This document shows, piece after piece, positions 10,038-18,781 of a stretch of DNA of 64,000 nucleotides. The first letter of the stretch is position 1, and each line of letters starts with the position of its first letter. This DNA is from an uncultured Nitrospira sp. Lineage in GTDB: Bacteria > Nitrospirota > Nitrospiria > Nitrospirales > Nitrospiraceae. Below the pieces are notes generated by a model, which ran no database searches, had not been told where the DNA came from, and worked only from the letters and a program-made list of their open reading frames with translations. The translations under genes and the position numbers were made by a program. The stretch spans positions 59,861 to 123,860 of the forward strand of contig CABVSR010000012.1 in NCBI GenBank assembly GCA_902500995.1, read 5' to 3'.

Positions 10038-10784
10038 ATGACCGATTCGGTGCAATCGATCTCGTTGGTGGCTGCGTTTTCAGCCGGTCTGCTGTCGTTT
10101 GTCTCGCCCTGTGTCCTGCCGCTGGTTCCGTCGTACATTTCCTACATCACCGGCCTTTCGATCGAACAACTGACCGACGTGTCTGAACGAAGTCGCTTTC
10201 GGAAAGCGATCATTTTGAACTCCCTGCTCTTCATCGCGGGGTTTTCAACGGTGTTTGTGGCATTCGGCGCGTCGGCCAGCCTGCTGGGCCAGGCCTTGAT
10301 TACCTATCAGGAGCATTTGCGACGGTTCGGGGGAATTGTCGTGATTGTATTCGGGCTGTACCTTCTGGGGATTCTCAACCTGAATTTTCTCAAGATGGAA
10401 CATCGCTACCAATTCCGGAATCGCCCGGCCGGATTTCTGGGTTCGTTCCTGATCGGGATTGCATTCGCTGCTGGTTGGACGCCTTGCGTCGGGCCGGTTC
10501 TCGGGACGATTCTCCTCTATGCGAGCACGACGGAATCAATGGCCAGCGGGGTGGTTTTGCTGACATGTTATTCCCTGGGACTTGCCCTGCCGTTGTTCTT
10601 GACGGCGCTCGGGGTCGACAGGTTCCTCAGTTACTTCAAAGAAGTGCGCGCCTATCTTTGGGGGGTCTCCACGGTCAGCGGTGTGCTGCTCATTGTCGTG
10701 GGTGTGATGATCTATGCGAATTCGCTGACCATGATCACAAGCTTTCTCGAACGATACGGGATCGGCTGGTATCTGGGACAATAA
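10038..10784 (+). CDS. ccdA: Thiol:disulfide interchange protein CcdA
   Basis: 248 residues from the ATG at 10038; the open frame extends upstream into the previous gene, but this ATG gives the normal CcdA N-terminus. Six predicted membrane helices. The two redox cysteines lie in FVSPCVLPL (C25) and GWTPCVGP (C150), as in CcdA, which passes reducing equivalents from cytoplasmic thioredoxin to extracytoplasmic thioredoxins such as the two encoded just upstream. It closes the cytochrome c biogenesis operon. Confidence 0.94.
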   Translation: MTDSVQSISLVAAFSAGLLSFVSPCVLPLVPSYISYITGLSIEQLTDVSERSRFRKAIILNSLLFIAGFSTVFVAFGASASLLGQALITYQEHLRRFGGIVVIVFGLYLLGILNLNFLKMEHRYQFRNRPAGFLGSFLIGIAFAAGWTPCVGPVLGTILLYASTTESMASGVVLLTCYSLGLALPLFLTALGVDRFLSYFKEVRAYLWGVSTVSGVLLIVVGVMIYANSLTMITSFLERYGIGWYLGQ

Positions 10785-10900
10785 TCGGGACCAGAGCTCC
10801 TCCCGTCCGGTTCTTTCCGTATCTCCACGGAATAACACCTTCTCCATTCAGTTCGATCAGTCGTGCCCGGGAAGGGCATGTCACCATTAGTAAACGGCAT

Positions 10901-12106
10901 ATGGCTGTAGGGCAGGGACAGAGCACTTACGATGTTATCGTTGTGGGGCTGGGCCCGGCGGGGGCGACCGCTGCTGCGGCCTTGAGTCGGGCTGGCCTGG
11001 CGGTCCTCGGGTTGGATAAGGATCCGCATCCCCGATACAAAGTGTGCGGGGGAGGCCTGTCGGCGCGCATCGATCGGGTGTTAGAGCCTGGTTTTCGATC
11101 CGTGGTCGAGCAGTCTGTGAACGGGGTGCAGTTTGTCTACCGTGGACAGGACCCGCTGCTCATCGAATCCAGCAGGCCGATTGCCTACATGGTCATGCGG
11201 GATCGTTTCGATCATTATCTCGTGCAGGAAGCGCTTCGGGCGGGGACCGACATCCGAACCGGCTCCGGCGTAGTAGAAATCGCGCAGGATCCACACGGTG
11301 TGCAAGTGTTTACTCGGGAGGGATGCTACCGGGCCAATATCGTCATCGGCGCAGACGGGGCGAACAGTCTCGTGGCGCGCCGATTTTTTCCCCACAGATC
11401 CCAGTATCGAGCTCCTGCGCTGGAAAGTGAAGTGTCCATCCAAGATGATCCGCCGTTTCCCGGCACCACCACGATCCTCGTCGATGTGGGAGCGGCGCGT
11501 CAGGGTTATGGTTGGATTTTCCCGAAGCAAAATGGGCTCTCCGTGGGAGTCGGAGAATTTTGTCGCAAAGCGACGAGCCTGCGCAGGACCTTTGATCGTT
11601 TCGTGACGGAGGCGCGAGGTCTGAGCGGCAGAACGGTGCCGCGCCCGGCTGGACATCCGATTCCTGTCTACACAGAATCTGAAAGACGCGGTCAGGATGG
11701 GAGTTCCCGCTTTGTCGCGGGCCGGGCGTTACTCGTGGGTGATGCCGCCCATTTGGTCGACCCGTTGTTCGGCGAGGGCATTTATTACGCCATCCGTTCA
11801 GGCCAGCTGGCGGCCCATGCGGTACTGGCACATCAGGACGATCATCGCGAAGCGCTGGCTGCCTATGAGAGGGCCTTGGAGCAGGAGATCCTTCCGGATT
11901 TCCAGGTGACGGCCAGAATGGCTCGGGTCATCTACGCCTTTCCTCGCCTCGCCTTCAAGCTCCTGCGCCGCTATCAGGACGTCGTGCAGGATTATTTTGA
12001 AGTCCTGCAGGGTCGCACTACGGCACAGCGCTTTCTCCCCCACGCGAAGAAACGCCTCAAGGCATCAGTCAACGACCTCCTCCTCGAAGCATTACATTTG
12101 CGATAG
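10901..12106 (+). CDS. Geranylgeranyl-reductase-family FAD-dependent oxidoreductase
   Basis: 401 residues from the ATG at 10901; an upstream extension in the same frame overlaps ccdA and is not protein-like. FAD-binding features are VVGLGPAGATAA near residue 13, the GADGANS segment, and GDAAHLVDPLFGEGI near residue 275, which place it in the geranylgeranyl reductase family (digeranylgeranylglycerophospholipid and related reductases). In bacteria such proteins saturate isoprenoid chains of quinones, chlorophylls or lipids; the substrate here is unknown. KVCGGGLS near residue 47 is the conserved cysteine-containing motif of this family. No good ribosome site precedes the ATG. It converges on bamD. 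Confidence 0.88.
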   Translation: MAVGQGQSTYDVIVVGLGPAGATAAAALSRAGLAVLGLDKDPHPRYKVCGGGLSARIDRVLEPGFRSVVEQSVNGVQFVYRGQDPLLIESSRPIAYMVMRDRFDHYLVQEALRAGTDIRTGSGVVEIAQDPHGVQVFTREGCYRANIVIGADGANSLVARRFFPHRSQYRAPALESEVSIQDDPPFPGTTTILVDVGAARQGYGWIFPKQNGLSVGVGEFCRKATSLRRTFDRFVTEARGLSGRTVPRPAGHPIPVYTESERRGQDGSSRFVAGRALLVGDAAHLVDPLFGEGIYYAIRSGQLAAHAVLAHQDDHREALAAYERALEQEILPDFQVTARMARVIYAFPRLAFKLLRRYQDVVQDYFEVLQGRTTAQRFLPHAKKRLKASVNDLLLEALHLR

Positions 12107-12128
12107 GGGAATGCGCTGGATGGGCGCG

Positions 12129-13031
12129 TCAGCACCAGGCTCCAAGCCGGCACGAGACGAACGGCTGGGACAAGGACGCTTTCGGAGCTCGTTTCAGGTC
12201 CGGCACGGCCGGTGCGGCGAAAGCTGAGGGAACGGAGGCCGCAAACAACGGATTGGAGGATTCGCTCGGCGGTGCCGGCGCGTCTTTGGCGGCCGCCACT
12301 GCGACCGGCGGTGATTTTTTCTCCAGCTTGGCCAGGAGTCGTCGGCCGCTTCCCGCCACGTCGCTGTTCGGATATTTTTCAGCTAAGAGCTGCAGTTTTT
12401 CCATCGCCCAATCGTTCGCACCCAGCTCCTGGTAGGTTAAGGCCAGATAGTATAGGGCTTCCGGCGCCACCTTCTTGTCCGGATAATCCTTCATGATCAT
12501 GTCGAAGCGGTGAGCGGCCGCCAGATACGACGAGCGGCGATAATAAAACTGCCCGACAAACAGGTGCGTCTGCGCGAGCCAGTCATGGCAGTCCGCCAAG
12601 CGCTGGAGCGCTTGCCCCTCATATTTGCTGCCGGGGAATTCCTTGCGCAATTTTTCAAACGCGGCAATGGCCTTCTGAATCGGATCCGGATCGCGGTCAA
12701 TCGACTTTCCCATTCGAAGATGGCTTTCGGCTAACCGAAATTGGGCGTAGACGGCAAGCTGGTGGCTGCGATGCAATTCCAAGAAATGCTGGTATTCCAC
12801 GATGGCCTCGGCGTACTCCTCCTTGTCGAAGAAGGCCTCGCCGCGTTTCATGATCACGTTGGGGTCGTAGTTCTTTTCAATCGTGTCCCCGAGGAAGATT
12901 TGTTCGTCGGTTCCGCTCACTGGTTTGTTTTGAGCTGTGGTCTTGGGTTTGCTCGAACAGCCGGCACCAAAACACACCAGCCCCAGCATGATGACGACGC
13001 GCACACACCAATCCCTCGAATGCCGATGCAT
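12129..13031 (-). CDS. bamD: Outer-membrane assembly lipoprotein BamD
   Basis: 300 residues. An N-terminal signal with a lipobox-like FGAGC (C25) marks it as a lipoprotein. TPR-type helices run from about residue 57 to 230 (YAEAIVEYQHFLEL, YAQFRLAESHLRMG, YYRRSSYLAAAHRF, YYLALTYQELG), the BamD pattern. BamD partners BamA in folding outer-membrane barrels, several of which are encoded in this window. The last 65 residues form an Ala/Pro-rich tail ending in two cysteines, which is not part of the usual fold. AAGGAG lies 9 bases before the ATG. The gene diverges from the FabH-like gene. Confidence 0.88.
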   Translation of the reverse strand: MHRHSRDWCVRVVIMLGLVCFGAGCSSKPKTTAQNKPVSGTDEQIFLGDTIEKNYDPNVIMKRGEAFFDKEEYAEAIVEYQHFLELHRSHQLAVYAQFRLAESHLRMGKSIDRDPDPIQKAIAAFEKLRKEFPGSKYEGQALQRLADCHDWLAQTHLFVGQFYYRRSSYLAAAHRFDMIMKDYPDKKVAPEALYYLALTYQELGANDWAMEKLQLLAEKYPNSDVAGSGRRLLAKLEKKSPPVAVAAAKDAPAPPSESSNPLFAASVPSAFAAPAVPDLKRAPKASLSQPFVSCRLGAWC

Positions 13032-13136
13032 CCAGCGACTCCTTCACACAGAAAAGACTTGATCGGACAGCGAACGTAACTACACAATTTTTCTAGCAGA
13101 TCGTAGAGTGAAAAGCAACGGAATCAATGTCCGGAG

Positions 13137-13165
13137 TTGACCGTCCTGGATCCGGGTCCTATAAT
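13137..13165 (+). promoter_or_regulatory. Sigma70-type promoter for the FabH-like gene
   Basis: TTGACC at 13137-13142, a 17-base spacer, and a perfect TATAAT at 13160-13165. Predicted start near 13172, about 65 bases before the GTG start codon. Confidence 0.7.
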
Positions 13166-13237
13166 CGCGCCGCACCTCACGTGCCGGGTGCGACCCGTTG
13201 AACACACCAATGCTCAGAAAGCTCCAGTAGGAAGTCC

Positions 13238-14230
13238 GTGAAACACAGTCGGATTGTCGGGACCGGTTCGTTTGTGCCACCTCGCGTCGTTCACAACGAG
13301 GAGGTGGGGGGGCCGCTCGGGATGGATTCCGATCAGATTGTGGCCCTGACCGGTATTCGTACCAGACATTGGGCCGAGCCAGGACAAGCCTCCTCGGATC
13401 TGGCGGTCGAGGCGGGGCGCCGGGCGTGCCAGGCAGCGGGTATCGCGCCGCGATCGCTGGACGCGATACTTGTTTCGACCACTTCTCCGGATAGTGCATT
13501 TCCTTCCACTGCCTGCCATGTGCAGCGCGCGCTGGGTGCCGGTCCGGTCATGGCCTTTGACCTGTCGGCCTCCTGTTCAGGATTTCTGTATGGGCTGTCG
13601 ATGGCCGATGCCATGATCCGGAGCGGGCAGATCCGATCGGTCCTCGTCATTGCCGCCGAAGTGAAGTCCAGCTCGTTGGATGCGATGGATAGGGAAACAG
13701 CCGCGTTATTCGGTGATGGCGCCGGTGCCGTGGTCGTGGTGCAAGAAGAATCGGTTCGGCCGGAGGCTGCCGGCATTCTTGGTCTGCGCCTGTATGCGGA
13801 CGGGGCGGGGCATGGCCTCATCACCATTCCGGCAGGGGGCTCGCGGAAACCGAGCGGGTCGGGAACCGTCCGGGGGAAGGAACATCTGCTGCGCATGCGG
13901 GGGAGTGCCGTGTTTCGTGCTGCGATCCGCCATCTGGAGCAGGCGATTGGCGATCTGTTGAAGGAATTCGGGCTCTCGGCCGCTGACATCACCCGGATGA
14001 TCGCTCACCAAGCCAACGCCAGGATTTTAGAACAACTTCGTCGCCGTCTCGGGCTACCGCGGGAGGTGGTCTATTCGGTCATTGAACGGTACGGCAATAC
14101 CTCGTCCGCTTCCCTTCCGATCGCCTTGGACCAGGCGGTGCGGGACCATCGGCTTGCGGCCGGAGACTTGGTGCTGCTGGGGGCCTTTGGCGGGGGCTTA
14201 ACTTGGGCGACCGCATTGGTGCGCTGGTAA
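13238..14230 (+). CDS. fabH: 3-oxoacyl-ACP synthase III family protein
   Basis: 330 residues with the complete KAS III triad: C113 in SASCSGFLYG, H257 in AHQANARI and N287 in YGNTSSASLP. The ALFGDGAGAVVV and GAFGGGLTW blocks are also typical. KAS III condenses acetyl-CoA (or another acyl-CoA) with malonyl-ACP to start fatty acid synthesis. Here it stands without other fab genes, so a dedicated lipid or specialised starter is possible; this is inference. Start is GTG with AGTAGGAAG just upstream (spacing slightly short). A strong promoter precedes it. Confidence 0.88.
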   Translation: MKHSRIVGTGSFVPPRVVHNEEVGGPLGMDSDQIVALTGIRTRHWAEPGQASSDLAVEAGRRACQAAGIAPRSLDAILVSTTSPDSAFPSTACHVQRALGAGPVMAFDLSASCSGFLYGLSMADAMIRSGQIRSVLVIAAEVKSSSLDAMDRETAALFGDGAGAVVVVQEESVRPEAAGILGLRLYADGAGHGLITIPAGGSRKPSGSGTVRGKEHLLRMRGSAVFRAAIRHLEQAIGDLLKEFGLSAADITRMIAHQANARILEQLRRRLGLPREVVYSVIERYGNTSSASLPIALDQAVRDHRLAAGDLVLLGAFGGGLTWATALVRW

Positions 14231-14397
14231 TCGCGCCCGGCAAGCGACGGAGCCACTCCGTCCTGCCGGATCTCCGCGCGTGGCGGTGCATGTGATCGCC
14301 ACAGACGGTGGTTCACATCAGCTGGTCAGCGAGATCGCAGGAGGCATGCGACGGAGACCCTGCCGGGCCTTGTCGGCAGCCTGATAGAAAGGACGTT

Positions 14398-15015
14398 ATG
14401 TTCGGTCTCATACCTCGGGAAGAAGCATTTTTCGATTTGTTCAAGAACGCGGCGCACAACATGATCGAGGGCAGCCGGCTCTTGAAGGACATGACGGAGG
14501 ACTTTCGGAATCCGGTCGAGAAAGCGAAGCGCATCAAGGATGTCGAGCATGTCGGCGACGGCATTACCCATGAAATTGCCCGGAAACTGAACCAGACCTT
14601 CATCACGCCCATCGACCGGGAAGACATTCATGATCTGGCAAGCGCGTTGGACGACATTTTGGATGTGGTCGAAGCGATTGCCGACCGATTCGTGCTGTAT
14701 AAGGTAGTGGCTCCCACGGAAGCGGCGATCCGGTTGGCCAACGTGCTCTATCAGGCGGCGGTCGAAGTCGGGGCGACGGTGGATGTGCTCGGCAAGTCGC
14801 ATCAGGCGGTCACGGAGTGCAGCGTGCGGGTGAACAGTCTGGAAAATGAAGCCGATCGCATCTCCCGCGATGCCATCTCGTCGTTGTTCGAAAAAGAGAC
14901 GGACCCCATCGCCGTCATCAAGTGGAAAGAGATCTACGAAAATTTCGAGGCGGGAACAGACCGGTGCGAAGATGTCGCGAACATTCTCGAGCGTATTGCC
15001 CTGAAGCACACGTGA
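14398..15015 (+). CDS. PhoU-like protein (DUF47 family)
   Basis: 205 residues, almost entirely helical. Start at the ATG 14398 with GAAAGGA before it; the upstream frame to 14308 is not protein-like. The opening MFGLIPREEAFFDLF and the EHVGDGITHEIARKLNQTFITPIDREDI segment are diagnostic of the DUF47 family, distant relatives of PhoU that are almost always encoded beside Pit phosphate permeases and are thought to gate or regulate them. The Pit gene follows 62 bases downstream, and the phoB-phoR pair lies beyond it. Confidence 0.93.
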   Translation: MFGLIPREEAFFDLFKNAAHNMIEGSRLLKDMTEDFRNPVEKAKRIKDVEHVGDGITHEIARKLNQTFITPIDREDIHDLASALDDILDVVEAIADRFVLYKVVAPTEAAIRLANVLYQAAVEVGATVDVLGKSHQAVTECSVRVNSLENEADRISRDAISSLFEKETDPIAVIKWKEIYENFEAGTDRCEDVANILERIALKHT

Positions 15016-15077
15016 GCGATTCCGCGGATTCTTCGATACTCATCCTGGCCAATACTCGAGGGTAGGAAGCGGCATTC

Positions 15078-16070
15078 ATGGCTGAACTGAGCGGATTGTT
15101 GTTGGTGGTAGTGGTGCTGGCGTTGCTCTTCGACTTCTCCAACGGCTGGCATGACAGCGCCAATGCCATCGCGACGGTGGTCTCCACCCGCGTGGTCAGC
15201 CCCTCCACGGCGGTCCTTGTTGCGGGCGCCCTCAATGTGGCCGGCGCATTCATGTCCACTGCCGTAGCCAAGATGGTTGGCACGGGGATCGTCGATCCTC
15301 AGTCGGTGACCCAGACCGTCGTGGCCTCGGCGCTCGCCGGCGCCATTGTGTGGAACTTTATGACCCTCTTGCTGGGTTTGCCGACCAGTTCTTCCCACGC
15401 GCTCATCGGCGGGCTGGTGGGTGCCGCGCTGACCCACGGCGGGATGGCAGCTGTTAAATTTTCAGGCCTCCGATCCGTGCTCGAGGCGATGATCCTCTCG
15501 CCGTTTTTCGGGTTTGCGATCGGGCTGGTGCTGATGATTGTGTTGAGCTGGCTCTTTTTTCGGGTCCCCCGAGCCCTGGCCTTGAGATTGTTCTCCAGGC
15601 TGCAGCTCGTGTCCGCCAGCTTTATGGCGTTCAGTCACGGGGCGAACGATGCGCAAAAAGCCATGGGCATCATCACGCTGGCGCTCGTCTCGGCTGGGGT
15701 TCTTCCCACCGCGGAAGTGCCGACCTGGGTGATCGGATCCTGTGCCATTGCCATGGGGCTCGGTACGGCAGTGGGGGGGTGGCGAATCGTGCGCACCCTG
15801 GGCATGCGGATTGTGAAGCTTGAGCCGGTCCATGGATTTGCGGCCGAAACCGGGGCGGCGATCGTCTTGATGGCTACGGCCCACATCGGGCTTCCGGTCA
15901 GTACCACGCATACGATCACCTCGACCGTGATGGGCGTCGGCGCCGTCAAGCGGGTCTCGGCGGTACGGTGGGGCGTGACCCGCCGCATCCTGTCGGCCTG
16001 GCTCTTCACCCTGCCGGGAGCTGCGCTGCTCGCGACTATGTGTTACCTGCTCCTGTCGAGGTTGTCGTAG
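15078..16070 (+). CDS. Inorganic phosphate transporter, Pit family
   Basis: 330 residues, about ten membrane segments. The duplicated PiT signatures are present: DFSNGWHDSANAIATVVSTR near residue 19 with GLPTSSSHALIGGLVG near 97, and FSHGANDAQKAMGIITLAL near 184 with GLPVSTTHTIT near 275. Pit proteins import metal-phosphate complexes driven by the proton gradient. The PhoU-like gene just upstream and the convergent phoB-phoR pair suggest a phosphate homeostasis locus. The 3' end overlaps phoR by 35 bases on the opposite strand. Confidence 0.94.
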   Translation: MAELSGLLLVVVVLALLFDFSNGWHDSANAIATVVSTRVVSPSTAVLVAGALNVAGAFMSTAVAKMVGTGIVDPQSVTQTVVASALAGAIVWNFMTLLLGLPTSSSHALIGGLVGAALTHGGMAAVKFSGLRSVLEAMILSPFFGFAIGLVLMIVLSWLFFRVPRALALRLFSRLQLVSASFMAFSHGANDAQKAMGIITLALVSAGVLPTAEVPTWVIGSCAIAMGLGTAVGGWRIVRTLGMRIVKLEPVHGFAAETGAAIVLMATAHIGLPVSTTHTITSTVMGVGAVKRVSAVRWGVTRRILSAWLFTLPGAALLATMCYLLLSRLS

Positions 16071-17895
16071 GCGAGTCCTGCGCCACGGGCAGGTGGACCA
16101 CAAACCGGCTCCCGTGAGGCGCGTTGCCTTCCACCCAGACATGCCCGCTATGGGCTTCCACGATATGTTTGACGATGGCGAGTCCGAGACCCGTGCCGCC
16201 GAGTTCACGCGACCGGGCCTTATCGACCCTGTAGAATCGTTCGAACACCCTCGGCCGGTCTGCCTCAGGGATGCCGATCCCGGAGTCTGCCACAACGACC
16301 TCGATCATGGGACGAGGTGACGCGGTCCGGCTTGGCGCCGCGTGCCGGATCGTCATGGAGATCCGTCCCTGATCCGGGGTGTATTTCACCGCGTTTTCGA
16401 GCAGGTTGATGAAGACCTGGACCAGGCGCTCTTCGTCCCCTTCGACCACGACATACTCCTCCGGCAACGACAGTTCGATCAGATGGTGTTTCTTGTCCGC
16501 CAGGGGCTTGATGACTGCCACCGTCCGCTCCAGCAGGGCCCGTAAGTCAACCGGGTCCCGGCGAAACAGCACCTGCCCGGATTCGATCTGGGACAATTGC
16601 AGCAGGTCGTCGAGGATGAGGTTCAGGCGATTGCTTTGACGCATGATGATTTCCAGAAACCCGGCGGCTGTGGCCGGGTCGTCTTTGCCTCCGTCCAGCA
16701 GCGCCTCCACGTACCCCTTGATGGAGGTCAGCGGGGTGCGGAGTTCATGCGACACGTTGGCGACGAAATCTTTGCGGATTTTCTCCAGCCGGCGCAGTTC
16801 CGTAATGTCATGGAAGACGAACACAGCACAGGCTTCCTGCTCGCGGTTACCCCCGGCGATGGACGCTTCCACACGCAGGCAGCGGCCGCTGGGAGAGAGC
16901 GTGATTTCGCCGCCCTGGCCGGAACGTGTCTGCAGCACGGCCGAGACCAGCGCGGTCAGGCCTTCGTGCCGGATGATTTCGGCATAGTGGCGGCCACGGG
17001 ATTCCGTCAATTCCAATGCGAACATGCGCTCCAGCGCCGGATTGACCTGGACCACCGTGCCTTGATAGTCCAGCACCATCACCCCTTCGACCATGGCAAT
17101 GAGCATGGCCAGCAGCTGCGCGCGATCGTCCGAGACCTCTTTGATTTTCAGTTCGAGCTGATCGGTCATCTGATTGAGGGTCTGCGCAAGTAACCCGACC
17201 TCATCCGTTGAAGACACAATGAGGCGAACACCTGACGTGCCCCCGGCCAGTTGGCGGGCCGCCGCGGCCATTTCGGAAAGCGGCTTCGTGAGATTGCGCG
17301 AGACCCAGAGGCTGAGCACCATGGCGAGGAGAAAGGCGGCGCCGAATGCCGTCAGCAAATCCTGTTGAATGTGACGCACGCGTTCATCGATCGACGTCAA
17401 CGGCAGGCCGAGGCGGATCACCGGAACCCCGGGTTGCCGATGTGCCGATTCGGAAAGAAGCCGCGCCACATAATAGGTGCGCTCCCCGGTGGTCTGGCTG
17501 GCTCGAATATCTCTGCCGAGGCCTGACGCCAGAGCTTGTGCCACTTCCGGGCGGGCGAGGTGGTTGTCGACGTGAGTCAAGCCCTCGGCGGGGACGGCGC
17601 TGTCCGACAGCACGGTGCCGTCCGGGTTGATGACCGTGATGCGGACGTGCGCCTGTTGGCTCAGTTCCCGGATGGTGGCGTGAAGCAGGGGGCCCGGCAG
17701 GGCTTGTCCGGATTGGTCGAACAGCGGCCGTAGCGTCATGGCCGCGAGGCCGGTGCGGGTCTCCAGCATTTCCGCCATGCGGCTGAGTTCGGTCTGTTCG
17801 ACCGAGCGGATCACGAGCCAGCCTGCCACCGCGAGGCCGACGAACACGGCGGCGAGCGTGCCCAGGGCGACTTTCCACCGGAGGCCGAGGTTCAT
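16036..17895 (-). CDS. phoR: Phosphate-regulon-type sensor histidine kinase PhoR
   Basis: 619 residues. Two membrane segments (about 9-30 and 180-199) bracket an extracytoplasmic sensor domain, followed by HAMP (about 200-252), PAS (about 258-365), and HisKA/HATPase_c domains. The phosphoacceptor is H383 in NVSHELRTPLTS; N, G1 and G2 boxes are NLLENAVKYT, VADSGIGIP and GGTGLGLAIVKHIVEAH. This is the PhoR layout with a periplasmic sensor more elaborate than in E. coli. Its ATG overlaps the phoB stop by four bases (ATGA), implying coupled translation. Its end overlaps the Pit gene. Confidence 0.9.
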   Translation of the reverse strand: MNLGLRWKVALGTLAAVFVGLAVAGWLVIRSVEQTELSRMAEMLETRTGLAAMTLRPLFDQSGQALPGPLLHATIRELSQQAHVRITVINPDGTVLSDSAVPAEGLTHVDNHLARPEVAQALASGLGRDIRASQTTGERTYYVARLLSESAHRQPGVPVIRLGLPLTSIDERVRHIQQDLLTAFGAAFLLAMVLSLWVSRNLTKPLSEMAAAARQLAGGTSGVRLIVSSTDEVGLLAQTLNQMTDQLELKIKEVSDDRAQLLAMLIAMVEGVMVLDYQGTVVQVNPALERMFALELTESRGRHYAEIIRHEGLTALVSAVLQTRSGQGGEITLSPSGRCLRVEASIAGGNREQEACAVFVFHDITELRRLEKIRKDFVANVSHELRTPLTSIKGYVEALLDGGKDDPATAAGFLEIIMRQSNRLNLILDDLLQLSQIESGQVLFRRDPVDLRALLERTVAVIKPLADKKHHLIELSLPEEYVVVEGDEERLVQVFINLLENAVKYTPDQGRISMTIRHAAPSRTASPRPMIEVVVADSGIGIPEADRPRVFERFYRVDKARSRELGGTGLGLAIVKHIVEAHSGHVWVEGNAPHGSRFVVHLPVAQDSPTTTSTGAGNT

Positions 17896-18608
17896 GCCGG
17901 GAGGTCGGATTCGCGTAATTTGTAGCCGAGTGATTTGATCGAGACGATGGCGTCATCCAGAAGCGGGAGTTTCTGTTTGAGCCGGCGCACGTGCACATCC
18001 ACCGTGCGCGTGGTCCCGTAATAGTCATACCCCCAGACGGCGCTGAGCAGCACGTCGCGCGTCAGCACCCGCCCGATATTTCGCAGCAGATGTTCCAGGA
18101 GGCCGAACTCTTTTGCGGTGAGGGCGACTTCTTCTCCCTGCAGCCGCACTTCATGCCGCGAGAGATCCACGCTCAAGGGGCCGTATTGGTAGAGGGTTTG
18201 AGGGCTGTTCGCGCTGCGATCCAACCGGCGGAGGAGCGCCTTGACCCGCGCGACCAGGGCTTTGGGGCTGAAGGGTTTGGTCACATAATCGTCGGCCCCG
18301 AGTTCGAGGCCGATGACCGTGTCGGATTCCTCCGCCTTGGCGGTCAGCATGAGAATGGGCAGCAGCGCCGTGTCCTGATTCAGGCGGATCCGCTTGCACA
18401 CTTCCAGTCCGTCCAGCTCGGGCAGCATGAGGTCCAGGATGATCAGGTCCGGATGTTCGGCTTTGACCTGGCGCAACCCTTCCGTGCCGGTCATCGCCGA
18501 GACCGTCCGAAATCCTTCTTTCTCCAAATACAGTTTGACCAGCTGCAGAATGTCTTTTTCGTCTTCGACGATCAGAATTTTTTTATGCGTGCTGGGGGGG
18601 GAAGGCAT
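17892..18608 (-). CDS. phoB: PhoB-like winged-helix response regulator
   Basis: 238 residues from the ATG at 18608, preceded by GGGAG; a TTG six codons earlier is an alternative. Receiver domain with acidic pocket VEDEKD, phosphoacceptor D59 in LIILDLMLP, the switch residue T in LMLTAKA and K in YVTKPFSP; then an OmpR/PhoB winged helix ending in TVDVHVRRLKQKL and SLGYKLRE. It is expected to activate phosphate-starvation genes. Encoded directly upstream of the PhoR kinase and next to a phosphate transporter. No clear Pho-box was found in the window by eye. Confidence 0.9.
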   Translation of the reverse strand: MPSPPSTHKKILIVEDEKDILQLVKLYLEKEGFRTVSAMTGTEGLRQVKAEHPDLIILDLMLPELDGLEVCKRIRLNQDTALLPILMLTAKAEESDTVIGLELGADDYVTKPFSPKALVARVKALLRRLDRSANSPQTLYQYGPLSVDLSRHEVRLQGEEVALTAKEFGLLEHLLRNIGRVLTRDVLLSAVWGYDYYGTTRTVDVHVRRLKQKLPLLDDAIVSIKSLGYKLRESDLPA

Positions 18609-18781
18609 GGCGGGATTCTCCCACAACGGGTCAGCGGCCTCAACTGCTTTTCAGCCGGAACGGGCCGGATGCCGCGGTTGACGTCAAGGGCGGGTCTGAC
18701 GTAAGGTGACCGTTTAGCGGGACGACGCGCCTGTTCCGGCGGGCCCGGCAGCCCTTCATGACCGTGAGAGGGAACCAGCAC

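Noticed and set aside
10475..10900. Upstream extension of the geranylgeranyl-reductase-like frame
   Set aside because: It overlaps ccdA in another frame and lacks protein-like features; the FAD motif begins shortly after the ATG at 10901.
18678..18707. Pho-box-like direct repeat (TTGACGTCAAG / CTGACGTAAGG) upstream of phoB
   Set aside because: The repeat spacing and sequence do not match the PhoB box consensus; it could also be read as a weak promoter, so no call was made.
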